From contig JALMQS010000841.1 in assembly GCA_024734495.1 (NCBI GenBank), positions 977,626-1,041,625 on the forward strand: a DNA stretch of 64,000 nt, written 5' to 3'. Shown here one piece after another: positions 53,621-63,800 of this stretch. Numbering within the stretch: position 1 is the first letter of the stretch; each line of letters opens with the position of its first letter. Under the pieces are notes generated by a model. The model made no database searches and was not told the origin of the DNA. It was given only the letters and a program-made list of their open reading frames with translations. Made by a program: the position numbers and the translations under genes. This stretch comes from Forficula auricularia (lineage: Eukaryota > Arthropoda > Insecta > Dermaptera > Forficulidae).

Positions 53621-55288
53621 TACAGTTCTCTTTCAACTTTCAAAGGAGCAACATCGTACCATTGATCCCATTGAAACCCGAACCTTTCTACCTGCAAACG
53701 AGCCCCTAGCGGCACCAGACACAGTGAGTGCCCCTTACAAGGAAGACTCACAAATAGTCAATGATTTTAGTATACTAACTAAAACTCCTCCAACGAAATT
53801 GAGCTATAAACAAATAGCAAAAAATATAATAAACCACAAAGGACATATTAGTACTAGAAGCATTAGGGGGTCCTTGGACCTTTTCAAAAAATCCAAGGAA
53901 AATCTTAAGAAAAATCGAAACAAGATGGCAAACAGTGAATATCAAAATCTTCTAAAAAAATTCGAAACTCTTCAAAAAGAAAACGAAAAACTTAGAAGTG
54001 AACTAAAAAAAAACTAAAGTGCATTTTATACACGAAAACCCGTTCGAGTGCCTCAGCCAGGAGGATGACATGGAGACAGAAGCTGAAGAACCTAACACAA
54101 AAAAACCCCGAAAGGAGGATAACATTGAAGCAAACAAGCCTCAAGACCTCAAACCACCTACAGCGCATCCTCAACACATGGACAAAATAAGGACTTCTAC
54201 AACCAAGCAGGTACAAGCTTTAAAAAAACCGAATAAAGAAACACGTGGCCAGCCAACAACACAACCTCCGACAACTCCCAAGCAAACTATCCAGAAGGAA
54301 GTAAAAGAAAAAATCCCTCCTATAAACATCAAAGGAGCTTCAACAGCAACAACCATAAATATAATGACAAAAAAAATTAAGGTAACTGACTTTAATATAA
54401 AAAAACATAGCGAACAAAATCATACTCTATTCGTAAAAACACTCGAAATTTACAAAAAAGCTATATATGAATTAAAAAATGTACAAATCCCATTCTACAC
54501 GTATACCCCAAAAGCAGAAAAAAATCAAACTTTTATACTTAAAGGTCTATCAAAAAATATAGATATCGAAGAGATCAGAACCTCCCTTCAAAACTTCGAA
54601 AATATTAAATTCATAAAAATTGAAAAATTTAAAACACCTTTATCGGAAAAAAAAATATGATCTCCCTCACTTATTAGTACAAATATCACCCGATAGCAAG
54701 CCCGAAGAGCTCCTCAAAATTAACTTCTTATATCACCACAAGGTGAATTGGGAAAAATTAAAAAAAACAGGCGTCATAATTTGTAGAAATTGCCAAGGCT
54801 TAAACCATTCCGCAATCAATTGCCAAATGGAATTCCGATGCTGTAAATGCAACTTACAACACCAACCAGGGGCTTGTAATATCAAAAAAGAGTCACCAAT
54901 TCCAAAAGAGCAACTTTTTTGCGTTAGATGTAACACTGCAGGTCACCCAGCATCTTATATGGGATGTAAAAAAATTCTAGAGCACCTAGATCGAGTAGAA
55001 GCAAAAAAAAAAGAAAACCTTGAAAAAAAACAAAATACATTAAGAACAATCCACCAGTACATAAACCCCAATAAATCATTTGCAGCAACTGTAAACAAAT
55101 CACAAACGCCAACCACCCAAAACATAAATAATACTAATACCTCCGACATTATTAATAATGACATCCTGATAGCTCTACACAACATTCCAATCACACTCCA
55201 AACCCTAAACGCAAGCATATCTCAAAATATACAAAACTTAACAGATATAATTACCAAATTAGTTAATGCCTCAAAACCCTCATCTTAA
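53610..55288 (+). pseudogene. LINE ORF1 (gag-like, RNA-binding), split by two +1 shifts
   Basis: ORF1 proteins coat the element RNA. The first in-frame ATG is 53925 ('MANSEYQNLLKKFETLQ', a short coiled coil), though the frame is open upstream to 53601. Frame 1 stops at 54015. The sequence continues one base ahead (54007-54660: acidic and Pro/Thr-rich linker, then an RRM-like region at 54520-54650), stops, and continues again one base ahead (54647-55288). The last part has three zinc knuckles (54782-54964): CX2CX4HX4C, CX2CX3HX4C and CX2CX4HX6C, the Jockey/I pattern. Each shift lies at a run of nine A (54005-54013 and 54647-54655). It ends 23 bases inside ORF2. Confidence 0.8.
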
Positions 55289-58200
55289 TCAAATAAAAAA
55301 ACTAAAAATAATTTCACTGAACGCTAATTCGATAGTCTCAAATCAAAGAAGACACAACCTCTTAACCTTATTAAAAAAATGCAACCCAGATATAGTGTTC
55401 ATCAGTGAAACTAAATTAAACAGTAGGCATATCATTGACTTTGCTGACTACTATTGCGAGAGGACAGACAGGCCCGATTCTATACAAGGTGGCGGAACAG
55501 CTATCTTAATAAAAAAAGAAATAAAATACAAACGAATCAATATCCCAAAATTAACCCATACAAAAATAATAGAAACCACTACAATCAAAATTTCATTAAA
55601 AAACTCAGAAAAACTATACTTAATTTCAGCATATGCAACCAACCACAATAGTATAGAATTCATAACTGAATTTGAAAACATTTTCAGCACATTAAACCTT
55701 GAAAACCTCTCAAATTATTTCATCATAGGAGGGGATTTCAATGCAAAAGACAATAGCTGGGGAAACCAGGTAAACAACCAAAGAGGAACCAAGCTCAAAA
55801 AATGGATAGATGATAACGACATTCAATTTAAAATAAAATTATATGCTTCTAAATTCCCTTCATTCCCAAGAACAAGCTCCTTCTTGGATTTACTATTCAC
55901 TGACGCAAGGTTAAAAATCCTAAACAAAATAGATGACAATCATCTCCCCCTTTTGGATTATGATAGCGACCACAATGCCCTAGTGGCTGAAATTGTTACA
56001 CACTCCACAAACACGTTAGAAATTGAATTAACAGAACAAAAATCAAATTTTATTTACAAAAATGCTAACTGGCACTCATTTGCCAATTATTTAAATCACC
56101 ATTGCAAAATCGAAATTCCCTCAGACTCTAATCTCTCAAACGAAGAAATAGACTCTAAAATTATCCAGCTAGAACAATTAATCCACACCGCAATTGAAAA
56201 AAATATTCCTAAAACAAAAGCTAAAAACTCAGTAGAATCCTATATCAACCCAAAAATAAAAAAACTTCAAAAATATAAAAGCTTTTTACTTAGAGAAATA
56301 AATAATTATTACCGAAACTGGTTAAATAGAGACACGGAAAATTTCAGACTACTAAAAGGTTTACTGGCAGATGTAAAAAGTCAATTGAAACAGGAATTCA
56401 AAAAATCCACAGATAAATATTGGAAAGAAAAAATCAAAAACATTCCATTAAACGACTCTCTCAACATGTTCCCTCAAATAAACCAGATCTTCAGAAAAAA
56501 ACACTATTCTGCCCTACCAAATGAAATTAAAATTCCAAAAGACAAGATACAATTAGTCACAGAGGCAAAAATTAATCCCCAAACAATAGACAAAGATGAA
56601 AATGATAATTTTGTAATATCAGACCACACTGAAAAACTAAACCTATTAGGAGCTCATTTCGCATCAATAAACATTCAAAATAAAGACATGGGGAAACCTT
56701 TCTTCAATAACATAATAGAAAGGGATACAAATCTTATAAAACAGGAAATGGACCTAGAAAGGGAAACAAAAGCCACTGTGTGTACCTTCTCCAGGCAAAA
56801 TAACTCGCTTGACCCTATCTGGGAAGAGGATTATTTCTTTACAAATGAAAATTCCGTAAAAGGTCTCTTCAAAAACTTAAACAATAAAAAATCCTCTGGC
56901 CCAGACAAAATTCCTAACATTGTTCTCAAACATATCCCAAAAAAAATTACTAAAACATATACAATACTATTTAATAACGCTATAAACAATAGATATTTCC
57001 CAAATCACTGGAAAAAGGCAAATGTGGTAGCTATTCAAAAAAAGAAAAACAATTGCACCAGTCTCTCGAATCTAAGGCCGATAAGCCTTCTCTCAAATGT
57101 GGGCAAAGTTTTTGAAAAAATCATTAATAATAAGTTAGTTGCCTTCTGCGAGGATAATAATATTATATCAGAATACCAATTCGGTTTCAAGAAAAGGCAC
57201 TCAACCATACATGCTATTTCAAAATTAACTTCAGATATAAACTGGGCCCTGAACAACAAAGAAAGCGTAGGGGCATGTTTAATAGATGTCGAAAAGGCAT
57301 TCGACACAGTATGGCATGAAGGCCTAATATATAAATTAATCAAAAAAGGTTTTAACAAAAATCAAATAAAAATGATTTGGAATATGATTGATGGCAGAAC
57401 TTTTGTAGTATCTGACAAAACAGAAGAACAATCTTTACGCTTTTATGTGAAAAATGGATTACAACAAGGAACAATTAATTCGCCTATCTTATTTAACATA
57501 TTCATTAGTGACTTGTTGAAATACTTCAATTTAAATAGCGACCCAAACATGAAAGCACTTGCTTTCGCGGATGACTTAATTATATATGTGTCAGGGAAAA
57601 AACCGTCCATCATACAAAACCATTTGCAAAATCTATTCGAAAAAATACACACTTTTTATGAAACGTGGAAACTAAAAATAAATACACAAAAATGTGAAAC
57701 GATTCTTTTTAGAACTATTCTCTCAAAAGGTAACTCAAGCCTAAGAAAAGAATGGAAAACTTTTCATATTAAATTCAACAACACCGAAATTCCACATAAA
57801 AATATAGTAAAATATCTAGGAATACATTTAGACAATTATTTATATTTTGACCTACATAGAAATATTCAATTGCGAAAAGCCAGGGCTGCATTTATGAGTC
57901 AAAAAAGATTGTTCTTCTGCAAGCATCTGGACCCAGAAATAAAACTGCAATGCTACAAACTATTGGTCAGACCAATAATAACTTATGGCTGCAATATTTG
58001 GTTCAATCAAAGTGCATCGGGCATGGAACAAATCCGAGTCTTCGAAAGAAAATGCCTAAGATCATGCTTAGGCAAACATAGATCTACACATTCGAACTTC
58101 CAACATTACATTAGTAATGAAAAAATTTATAACTTAGCCAAAATTAATAGAATAGACTGCTTTATGCTAAAATTAATAAGAAACCACTACTGCCAAGTTG

Positions 58201-58520
58201 CAAATGTTTTCGAAAACAGTCTAATATTCGGATCACTCTATCCGAACGATCAATATTTTGAAATAACAAAATCTACCGGATTTATCCCACCCGAAGCTTT
58301 TTTATTTTTGGATAATAAAGGATATATACAAGATGAAAACGGGATCCCCATCATCTATCATGTGTTTAGGAGAAAAAACAATAAAAGTATAGAATACGAC
58401 GCCCACCTAGATGGTTTGGACCCGTATAGAATATATAGATTTAATAGAGCCATCTCTGAAAAAGACAAGACTGAAAGGAAAAATATAAAAAAATACTGGT
58501 GGATTGAAAATTATCAATAA
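55266..58520 (+). CDS. LINE ORF2: AP-like endonuclease and reverse transcriptase
   Basis: 1084 codons, uninterrupted. The start ATG at 55266 overlaps the ORF1 end. The endonuclease occupies about residues 13-245, with the usual residues visible: Asn in SLNANS (19/21), Glu48 in SETK, Asp157/Asn159 in GGDFNA, and SDH at 234-236. The reverse transcriptase spans about 540-830: SSGPD (543-547), LRPISLLS (603), the first catalytic Asp674 in DVEKAFD, GLQQGTINSPILFN (731) and FADD (767-770). No RNase H or C-terminal zinc knuckle is seen. This suggests the Jockey group; the clade is uncertain. It is longer than classical Jockey ORF2 (about 900). All catalytic residues expected for target-primed reverse transcription are present. 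Confidence 0.95.
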   Translation: MPQNPHLNQIKKLKIISLNANSIVSNQRRHNLLTLLKKCNPDIVFISETKLNSRHIIDFADYYCERTDRPDSIQGGGTAILIKKEIKYKRINIPKLTHTKIIETTTIKISLKNSEKLYLISAYATNHNSIEFITEFENIFSTLNLENLSNYFIIGGDFNAKDNSWGNQVNNQRGTKLKKWIDDNDIQFKIKLYASKFPSFPRTSSFLDLLFTDARLKILNKIDDNHLPLLDYDSDHNALVAEIVTHSTNTLEIELTEQKSNFIYKNANWHSFANYLNHHCKIEIPSDSNLSNEEIDSKIIQLEQLIHTAIEKNIPKTKAKNSVESYINPKIKKLQKYKSFLLREINNYYRNWLNRDTENFRLLKGLLADVKSQLKQEFKKSTDKYWKEKIKNIPLNDSLNMFPQINQIFRKKHYSALPNEIKIPKDKIQLVTEAKINPQTIDKDENDNFVISDHTEKLNLLGAHFASINIQNKDMGKPFFNNIIERDTNLIKQEMDLERETKATVCTFSRQNNSLDPIWEEDYFFTNENSVKGLFKNLNNKKSSGPDKIPNIVLKHIPKKITKTYTILFNNAINNRYFPNHWKKANVVAIQKKKNNCTSLSNLRPISLLSNVGKVFEKIINNKLVAFCEDNNIISEYQFGFKKRHSTIHAISKLTSDINWALNNKESVGACLIDVEKAFDTVWHEGLIYKLIKKGFNKNQIKMIWNMIDGRTFVVSDKTEEQSLRFYVKNGLQQGTINSPILFNIFISDLLKYFNLNSDPNMKALAFADDLIIYVSGKKPSIIQNHLQNLFEKIHTFYETWKLKINTQKCETILFRTILSKGNSSLRKEWKTFHIKFNNTEIPHKNIVKYLGIHLDNYLYFDLHRNIQLRKARAAFMSQKRLFFCKHLDPEIKLQCYKLLVRPIITYGCNIWFNQSASGMEQIRVFERKCLRSCLGKHRSTHSNFQHYISNEKIYNLAKINRIDCFMLKLIRNHYCQVANVFENSLIFGSLYPNDQYFEITKSTGFIPPEAFLFLDNKGYIQDENGIPIIYHVFRRKNNKSIEYDAHLDGLDPYRIYRFNRAISEKDKTERKNIKKYWWIENYQ

Positions 58521-58960
58521 TAATTCAATCTTTTTATAACCTTAAATTCTTCTGCTTATACTTGAATAACTTGATAAATTATGTAATCTAAATTGTAAAG
58601 TATAAATTAAGTAAAAATTGTAATAAATAATTCTATATATTAACCTCCTTGGAACAACAATAAACTGTATGGCCGGGTTTTTTCAAAGCCTTTTCCCGTG
58701 CAAAAATTAAAAAAATTTAATTATACAAATGTAAATAAAAATTACAAAAAAAAAAACTTATTGTAAAATTAAAATTAAAAAAAAACTATATTATGTAAAA
58801 AAAAATCTACTGGGATCCATTTAAAATGGCCCTTTTCTTTTTTCATTGTATTAAATTTAAGATACTATACTTCTTTTGGATTGTTAGAAGTAACTTTGTA
58901 ATAAATTGTATATATTTTTTTTTTCTGGCTAATAAAAACATCCTCTTAAAACTAAACTAA
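58521..58960 (+). other. LINE 3' UTR
   Basis: AT-rich, with AATAAA-type signals (58622, 58660 and 58931 areas) and several A runs. It ends 'cctcttaaaactaaactaaa', where the tRNA-like sequence begins. Confidence 0.7.
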
Positions 58961-59033
58961 AATGGCGTAATGGCTAGAGCTAATGCCCTTAGTTCAAGAG
59001 TTCGTCAGTTCGATTCTAGGCAAGACGGTAATT
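58961..59033 (+). other. tRNA-like sequence directly 3' of the LINE
   Basis: 'atggcgtaatggctagagct' (A-box side) and 'cagttcgattctaggcaag' (B box AGTTCGATTCT). It is nearly identical to the reversed block 30698-30775 and continues family I. The start of the same tRNA-like sequence, more diverged, lies before the LINE (53601-53622). Confidence 0.6.
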
Positions 59034-59600
59034 TCTGGGAGCCCACTGATTATGATAACAAAATTTGGTTGTGTTTGCTCAAATGGCCTAGATTTTTATT
59101 TTTTGACCCCCTAATTTTGGCACCAGAAAAAAATAGTTTCGTTATTATAGGTTCATTTTATTGTATATTTCATTTTTCTTGTTTTTTTAGTTTGAAAATA
59201 TTATAATTTTAAATTTTACCCCCCCTCGTCCTCGTCCTCGTCCTCCTTAATTTTGGCTCGATATGCACCAAAATCTAATCAGCTCTTAATCTCAATGCAC
59301 CAAATCTACGTGGGAAATTTGGTTTTGATATTCAAACTAGTTTTTGAGCTAGTTCGTCCACAAAATTTGGTAACGCACGTACTAACAGACTAACAGACAT
59401 TTTGACAAAACAGTTATTATCTCGAAAAATATAATTTTTTCGATCTTCACTTATTAGAGCTTATTTGTAGACCGAAATGCCATGGTTTCGCCCAATTTTT
59501 TTAATCAAAATAGTTTTAGACGTTTTTGAGATATTTCGAAAAAAAGAACCAAAAAACACTTTTTTCATTACAATACTTGACCATACCCTGTATGGTAAAG
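59034..59600 (+). mobile_element. Family C element, copy 4 (left part missing)
   Basis: It starts in the middle of the family at 'ctgggagcccactgattatg' and ends 'gaccataccctgtatggtaa'. Contains an extra A/T-rich block (59110-59210) and a (CCTCGT)n tract at 59224-59243. Confidence 0.75.
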
Positions 59601-60194
59601 TAAAAAATTCACTTTATACAAAAATACTCAGTAATACAAAATAATGTCAATATAATCAGACCCAGATGAACTCGAAGACATATACTCCGTGAGTCCGGTC
59701 ATAACAATTGACAATACTATATATAATTCAATACAATACTCGATGAGTGTTCATTTTTGGAGTGCATTTCTTTAGATAATCTCAATTTAGAGACTTAGTG
59801 CGTTGAATTGGGAAAGGATGTTCTCTTCTCTTGGCGGTCGTTTGTTCGCCGCAGGCTTTCTTTCTGCTGTTCTGGTCAAGCATTCCTTCGTAATGAAGCC
59901 CCTTTAGTTGTTTACTTGAACCTACGAAACTTACCAGCTCGAATAATTAATCAAATACTATCCTAAAAACTAAAAAGTTCATTTAAAATGTCTTCTCATT
60001 TATTTTTCATTCCATTTAGTTAATGATTAATTGATTATTCTAATGAATGATAGTCTAATATTGGGTTCGTCAACCTACGGCCTGCGGGTCTGATCCGGAC
60101 CTCAAGGAGATTTCATTCGAACCTAAAACATTAAAACATTTATATAAAAATTTAAAAAACAGTATTTAAGAAAAACTTTTAAATCAACAAAATT
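59601..60194. other. No gene; hAT-like fragment at 60066-60125
   Basis: 'gttcgtcaacctacggcctg' followed by 'cgggtctgatccggacc' resembles hAT/SPIN-type ends; no partner end is seen. The rest is unassigned; the less AT-rich patch 59815-59900 has no splice-bounded open frame I can support. Confidence 0.35.
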
Positions 60195-60835
60195 ATTTTT
60201 TTACTTTACCATACACGGTATGGTCAAATATTGTAATTGTAATCGTGCATGAAAAAAGTTTTTTTTTTGCTTCATTTATTCGAAATATCTCAAAAACGGC
60301 TGAAACTATTTTGATAAAAAAAATTGAGCGAAGCCATGGCGTTTTAGTCTATAAAAAGTCTTAATGAGTGAACATCGAAAAAATTATATTTTGCGAGGTA
60401 TTAATTATTTTGTCAAAATGTCTATTAGTTAATACGTTACGAAATTTTGTGTACCTACGCTCTAGCTCAAAAACTAGTGTGAATATCAAAACGAAATTTT
60501 ACATGTAGTTTCAGTGATTTTGGCTGAAATCGAACCAAAAATTAAGAGGGAGGTACAAAATTTCGCATAAGCACTCTATCTATTCGAGCTTTTGAAAATT
60601 GACTCACTATGTTAAATTGATAGTGACTAAAAAGAGGGGGGGGGGGGTTCAAAAATATTTTCAAACAAAAATCGAAAAAAGCTGACATTTATCCTAATAG
60701 AATAGACTCATAATTAAAAAGAGATAATATTAATTGCTAATAGGCCCAAAATTAAGAGGGGGTTCTTAATTATAATATTAAATATAAGAGAGGGGCCAGA
60801 TGTATGGTAAATTTATGTGGATGGCCAAATCAGCT
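60195..60835 (-). mobile_element. Family C element, copy 5, reversed and decayed
   Basis: From 'actttaccatacacggtatg' to 'tggatggccaaatcagctta'. More diverged than the other copies, with an 11-bp G run near 60637. Confidence 0.7.
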
Positions 60836-61792
60836 TATTTTTTAATACTATAATTAAAAATGTTTATTTCACATTTTTAAAATTTTTTATTAAATTATAA
60901 AAAAAATGTGATCTTGTTTGTAATGATAGTCAAATCCTATTTTAATTGATTACAGACCCTGAAGAGAGGGAATAGCCTCCGAAACGTCTGTTTATGAATA
61001 AAAAAATAGTATAAATTATCTTCTTCTTTTTTGGACTGCCTCATCAATATCCACTCAATTATAAAATTATATTTTCAATATTTTTTATAAAATTAAATTT
61101 TCAAAATTTATAAAATTTATTTATAAATTGAAAAAAATACACTTTTTCCGACTATAATTGGCAACTAAGACAGAGTTGTATGGTAATTGTAAAGAGAGGT
61201 CGCGAACTCTTCTATAGAATATAATTTTTCATTAATATTTAGTTATTTAAAGCATGTAACGTGAGGTTTCAAGACTCAGTGTGTGGCATCTCTCAGTAAC
61301 TTGCTGAGGTTCAGTTTAGCTAAGCCAACGTACTACGCCTTCTATTGTTCTTAATTGAACCTATTAATCTTTTTTTTATTAACAATTCTATCCAATTTTC
61401 TAGAGGAGTCTCTCCTTTTTTTGGCTCAATTTAAACGTTTAAAAGTAAAGTAGAAAAAGTAAAAAGAAGGAAGTATACGATAAATCAATTAGTTTTCCAT
61501 GTCGTGTTTTATTGAATATTTTTTCTCTTTTTTGTTTTTTACTATAATTGAACATTGATTGAATTTTCTACATGTTTCTACAGACTCACTAAAACGATAT
61601 CATCTTATTTTTTTATCTAAAAAAGAAAGTAATATTTTACTTTTACTAAACTTATTTAAATCTACAATATTGTCTATCTCTTTTAAATGAAAAGATCAAT
61701 GAGAACTAAAATTCTTATTAGAGTTTTCACCCGAAATACATGCTTTTCGCTTCTCTAAATAACCACAATAAGAACATTTTCAGCCGAGGGGT
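60836..61792. other. No gene; contains HH12
   Basis: AT-rich. The only recognisable feature is the hammerhead-like motif and its A-rich tail at 60948-61020. No coding exon supported. Confidence 0.45.
60948..60998 (+). ncRNA. Hammerhead-like motif HH12
   Basis: Core CTGAAGA, stem II GAGG-gaatag-CCTC plus one unpaired C, GAAA, CGUC, and a downstream strand TGTTTATG that pairs imperfectly with the upstream ATTACAGACC. Here the extra base is on the 3' side of stem II. GUC is the canonical cleavage triplet. Confidence 0.55.
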
Positions 61793-61945
61793 GAACCGCG
61801 ATCTAATATCCTGTACACCTAATTCCACTTCCACTTTCCAAGTAGAAGACAATAGATGAAGGGGCATTATTTAATGAATTCCAAAATAATTCCACAAAAT
61901 TCCAAAGCGGTGTACACCTAATTCCAATCACGGTTCACCCCTCGT
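61793..61945. mobile_element. Family F MITE, copy 3
   Basis: CGAGGGGTGAACCGCGAT and ATCACGGTTCACCCCTCG are well-preserved ends. 153 bp, with 'gtacacctaattcca' near both ends. It lacks the internal tandem of copy 2. Confidence 0.85.
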
Positions 61946-62825
61946 TTTCAGCCATTTGCCTGTCGGTATGTACATAATGTAAAATGTTACCTCAAAAATG
62001 ATACATTTCGCGGTAATCTAATTTAAAACAAAAACTAGGTATCCATATTGCGTCTTTCATACCATAGGCAGGTTTTAGTTCAAATTATTATTTCGAAAAT
62101 TTCCTTTTACTTTAAATTTTTAAAAATTTTTTAAATTATAAACCAAAAAGGTGGAAAAACTGAGACATTATGTTCCTTCTATCTATCAAATACCAGTAGC
62201 TTTTAAACTAGTAAAACTAAGAATATGTCATGTAGTTAAAGTCTAATCATCCGTCCAATCGTCAAAAATGATTTTGATGAAGCACCTTTTCGAACAGTAT
62301 TGCTAACTAAAAAATATTCCCCCACTACATTAAGTGGAATAGCGATGAATAAGACTTAAATTAAATACTGCTAAACATGTTTTCTCTTCATTTTTATTTT
62401 GATTCCTCAAATGCAAATAGTTCGACTGGCAGCACCCCTCTAACCTTAACCATTTGGCTTTAAAATATGTAAAAATTGATTAAAGTAGCTTAATGTGAGT
62501 ACTTGAATTGAAAATTATTTATCTGCTATAAAATAATTAATTTTAGCTTTGCAAAATTTTGCCCAAATGGGAGTAAAAATTCAAATTTTTAAAATTCCTG
62601 CCCTCATAATTTTACGTCTGATTTCAATCAAAATCTAGTCAGTTCTTATCTCAATATAAAATATCCAGATATAAAATTTCATTTTGATTCTTTTAATTGT
62701 TTTTGAGCAAGAGTATAGGTACACATAATTTGGTAACACCCGGACTCACCCACTAACTGATATTTTGACCAATTAATTAATATCTCCTTAGGCTAGGCAC
62801 ATACAGTCAGTTTTCAGTCGAGCGG
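61946..62825. other. Nothing recognised
   Basis: AT-rich. A few phrases ('gctcttatctcaatat', 'tttgagcaag') hint at a very decayed family C copy at 62570-62790. No gene. Confidence 0.35.
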
Positions 62826-63800
62826 GCTCGGTGGCTCCAGGTACTTAAGTTTAGTGTAGGTGCATACACAACACAACTTCAGATCAACTCGATTATTTAA
62901 TCAAAATCGATCGATGAGCACTTATGATAAAAAAATCGGGCTTAGTTAGTTAATTAGAGTTGGTTATAAATTGATAATTCATCACGATTTCAAACCAACC
63001 CAACTAAATTGTTGGGTCGACTGAAAATCGACTGTGAGAAGAAATGGTTATTTCGTACCTTTTGTATCAGGGTTTATCTATTGAGAAATCACGATTGATT
63101 CATCCCGAAGTAAAATGGGCTATTTTGAAGGAATTTCACAATAACATATGTGTGTTGAACATCAAAGTAGGGACCAAAAGTTAACGATATCTGGTTACTC
63201 TAGAAATAAATGTAATTTAGAAGGGTTAAGTATGATAATTAATAAATCAGAAATTGGGACCCATGAAAACTAGTAAAGGCTTACCTTTATTATTAAATTA
63301 TAAATAAGCAAAGAGAAAGGGAAAATTGGGCTTGAAGGTGGGCTTATATAAAACAGACATGAACGATTGATAAACAAGCTTGTTTGATTTAACCGACCAG
63401 GGGTGGCATCAATTTTTACTCCCAATGCGGGTACTGCTCATGAATGAAGAACATCGGACGCTGTTACCAATGCCCGGACTTGCGTTCGAACGGGCAATAC
63501 GACGTTATTATCTACCCCCAATAACCCAAACCCCGCAGATCCCAATTCCCTCACAGGTACTACATATATAAGAATCGAACTCCACGTCCCCAAAATCAGA
63601 GTATTCATAGCTTGTGCCTAACCCAACAATTTAGTTGGGTTGGTTTGAAATCGTAATGAATTATCAATTTATAACAAAATCCAATTAACTTTTTATCAAA
63701 AGTGCTCATCGATCGATTTTGATTAAATAATCGAGTTGATCTGCAGTTGTGTTGTGTATGCACCTACATTAAACTTAAGTACCTGGAGCCACCGAGCGAT
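62826..63800. repeat. Inverted repeat with a 600-bp centre
   Basis: Arms: 'ggtggctccaggtacttaag' ... 'accaacccaactaaattgtt' (62828-63015) and reversed 'aacaatttagttgggttggt' ... 'cttaagtacctggagccacc' (63625-63793). The centre is unique and less AT-rich. Confidence 0.8.
63380..63571 (+). other. Open frame in the inverted-repeat centre, coding status unclear
   Basis: 63 codons, with '[20 protein letters not shown]' and a Pro-rich end. CAG|GTACTA at 63555-63560 could be a donor site. Composition is closer to coding DNA than its surroundings. No family recognised and no acceptor defined. It may be cargo of the palindromic element. Confidence 0.25.

Larger units (their letters stand above)
53601..58960 (+). 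mobile_element. Jockey-type non-LTR retrotransposon, nearly complete
   Basis: About 5.36 kb in the order: 5' region, gag-like ORF1 in three frames (53610-55288), ORF2 with endonuclease and reverse transcriptase (55266-58520), and a 3' UTR (58521-58960) ending in an A-rich tract. Coding strands are very A-rich with long A runs. Intact ORF2 suggests a recent insertion. Both ends abut tRNA-like sequence. Confidence 0.9.

Noticed and set aside
54171..55218. Minus-strand frames opposite LINE ORF1
   Set aside because: Shadows of the A-rich coding strand.
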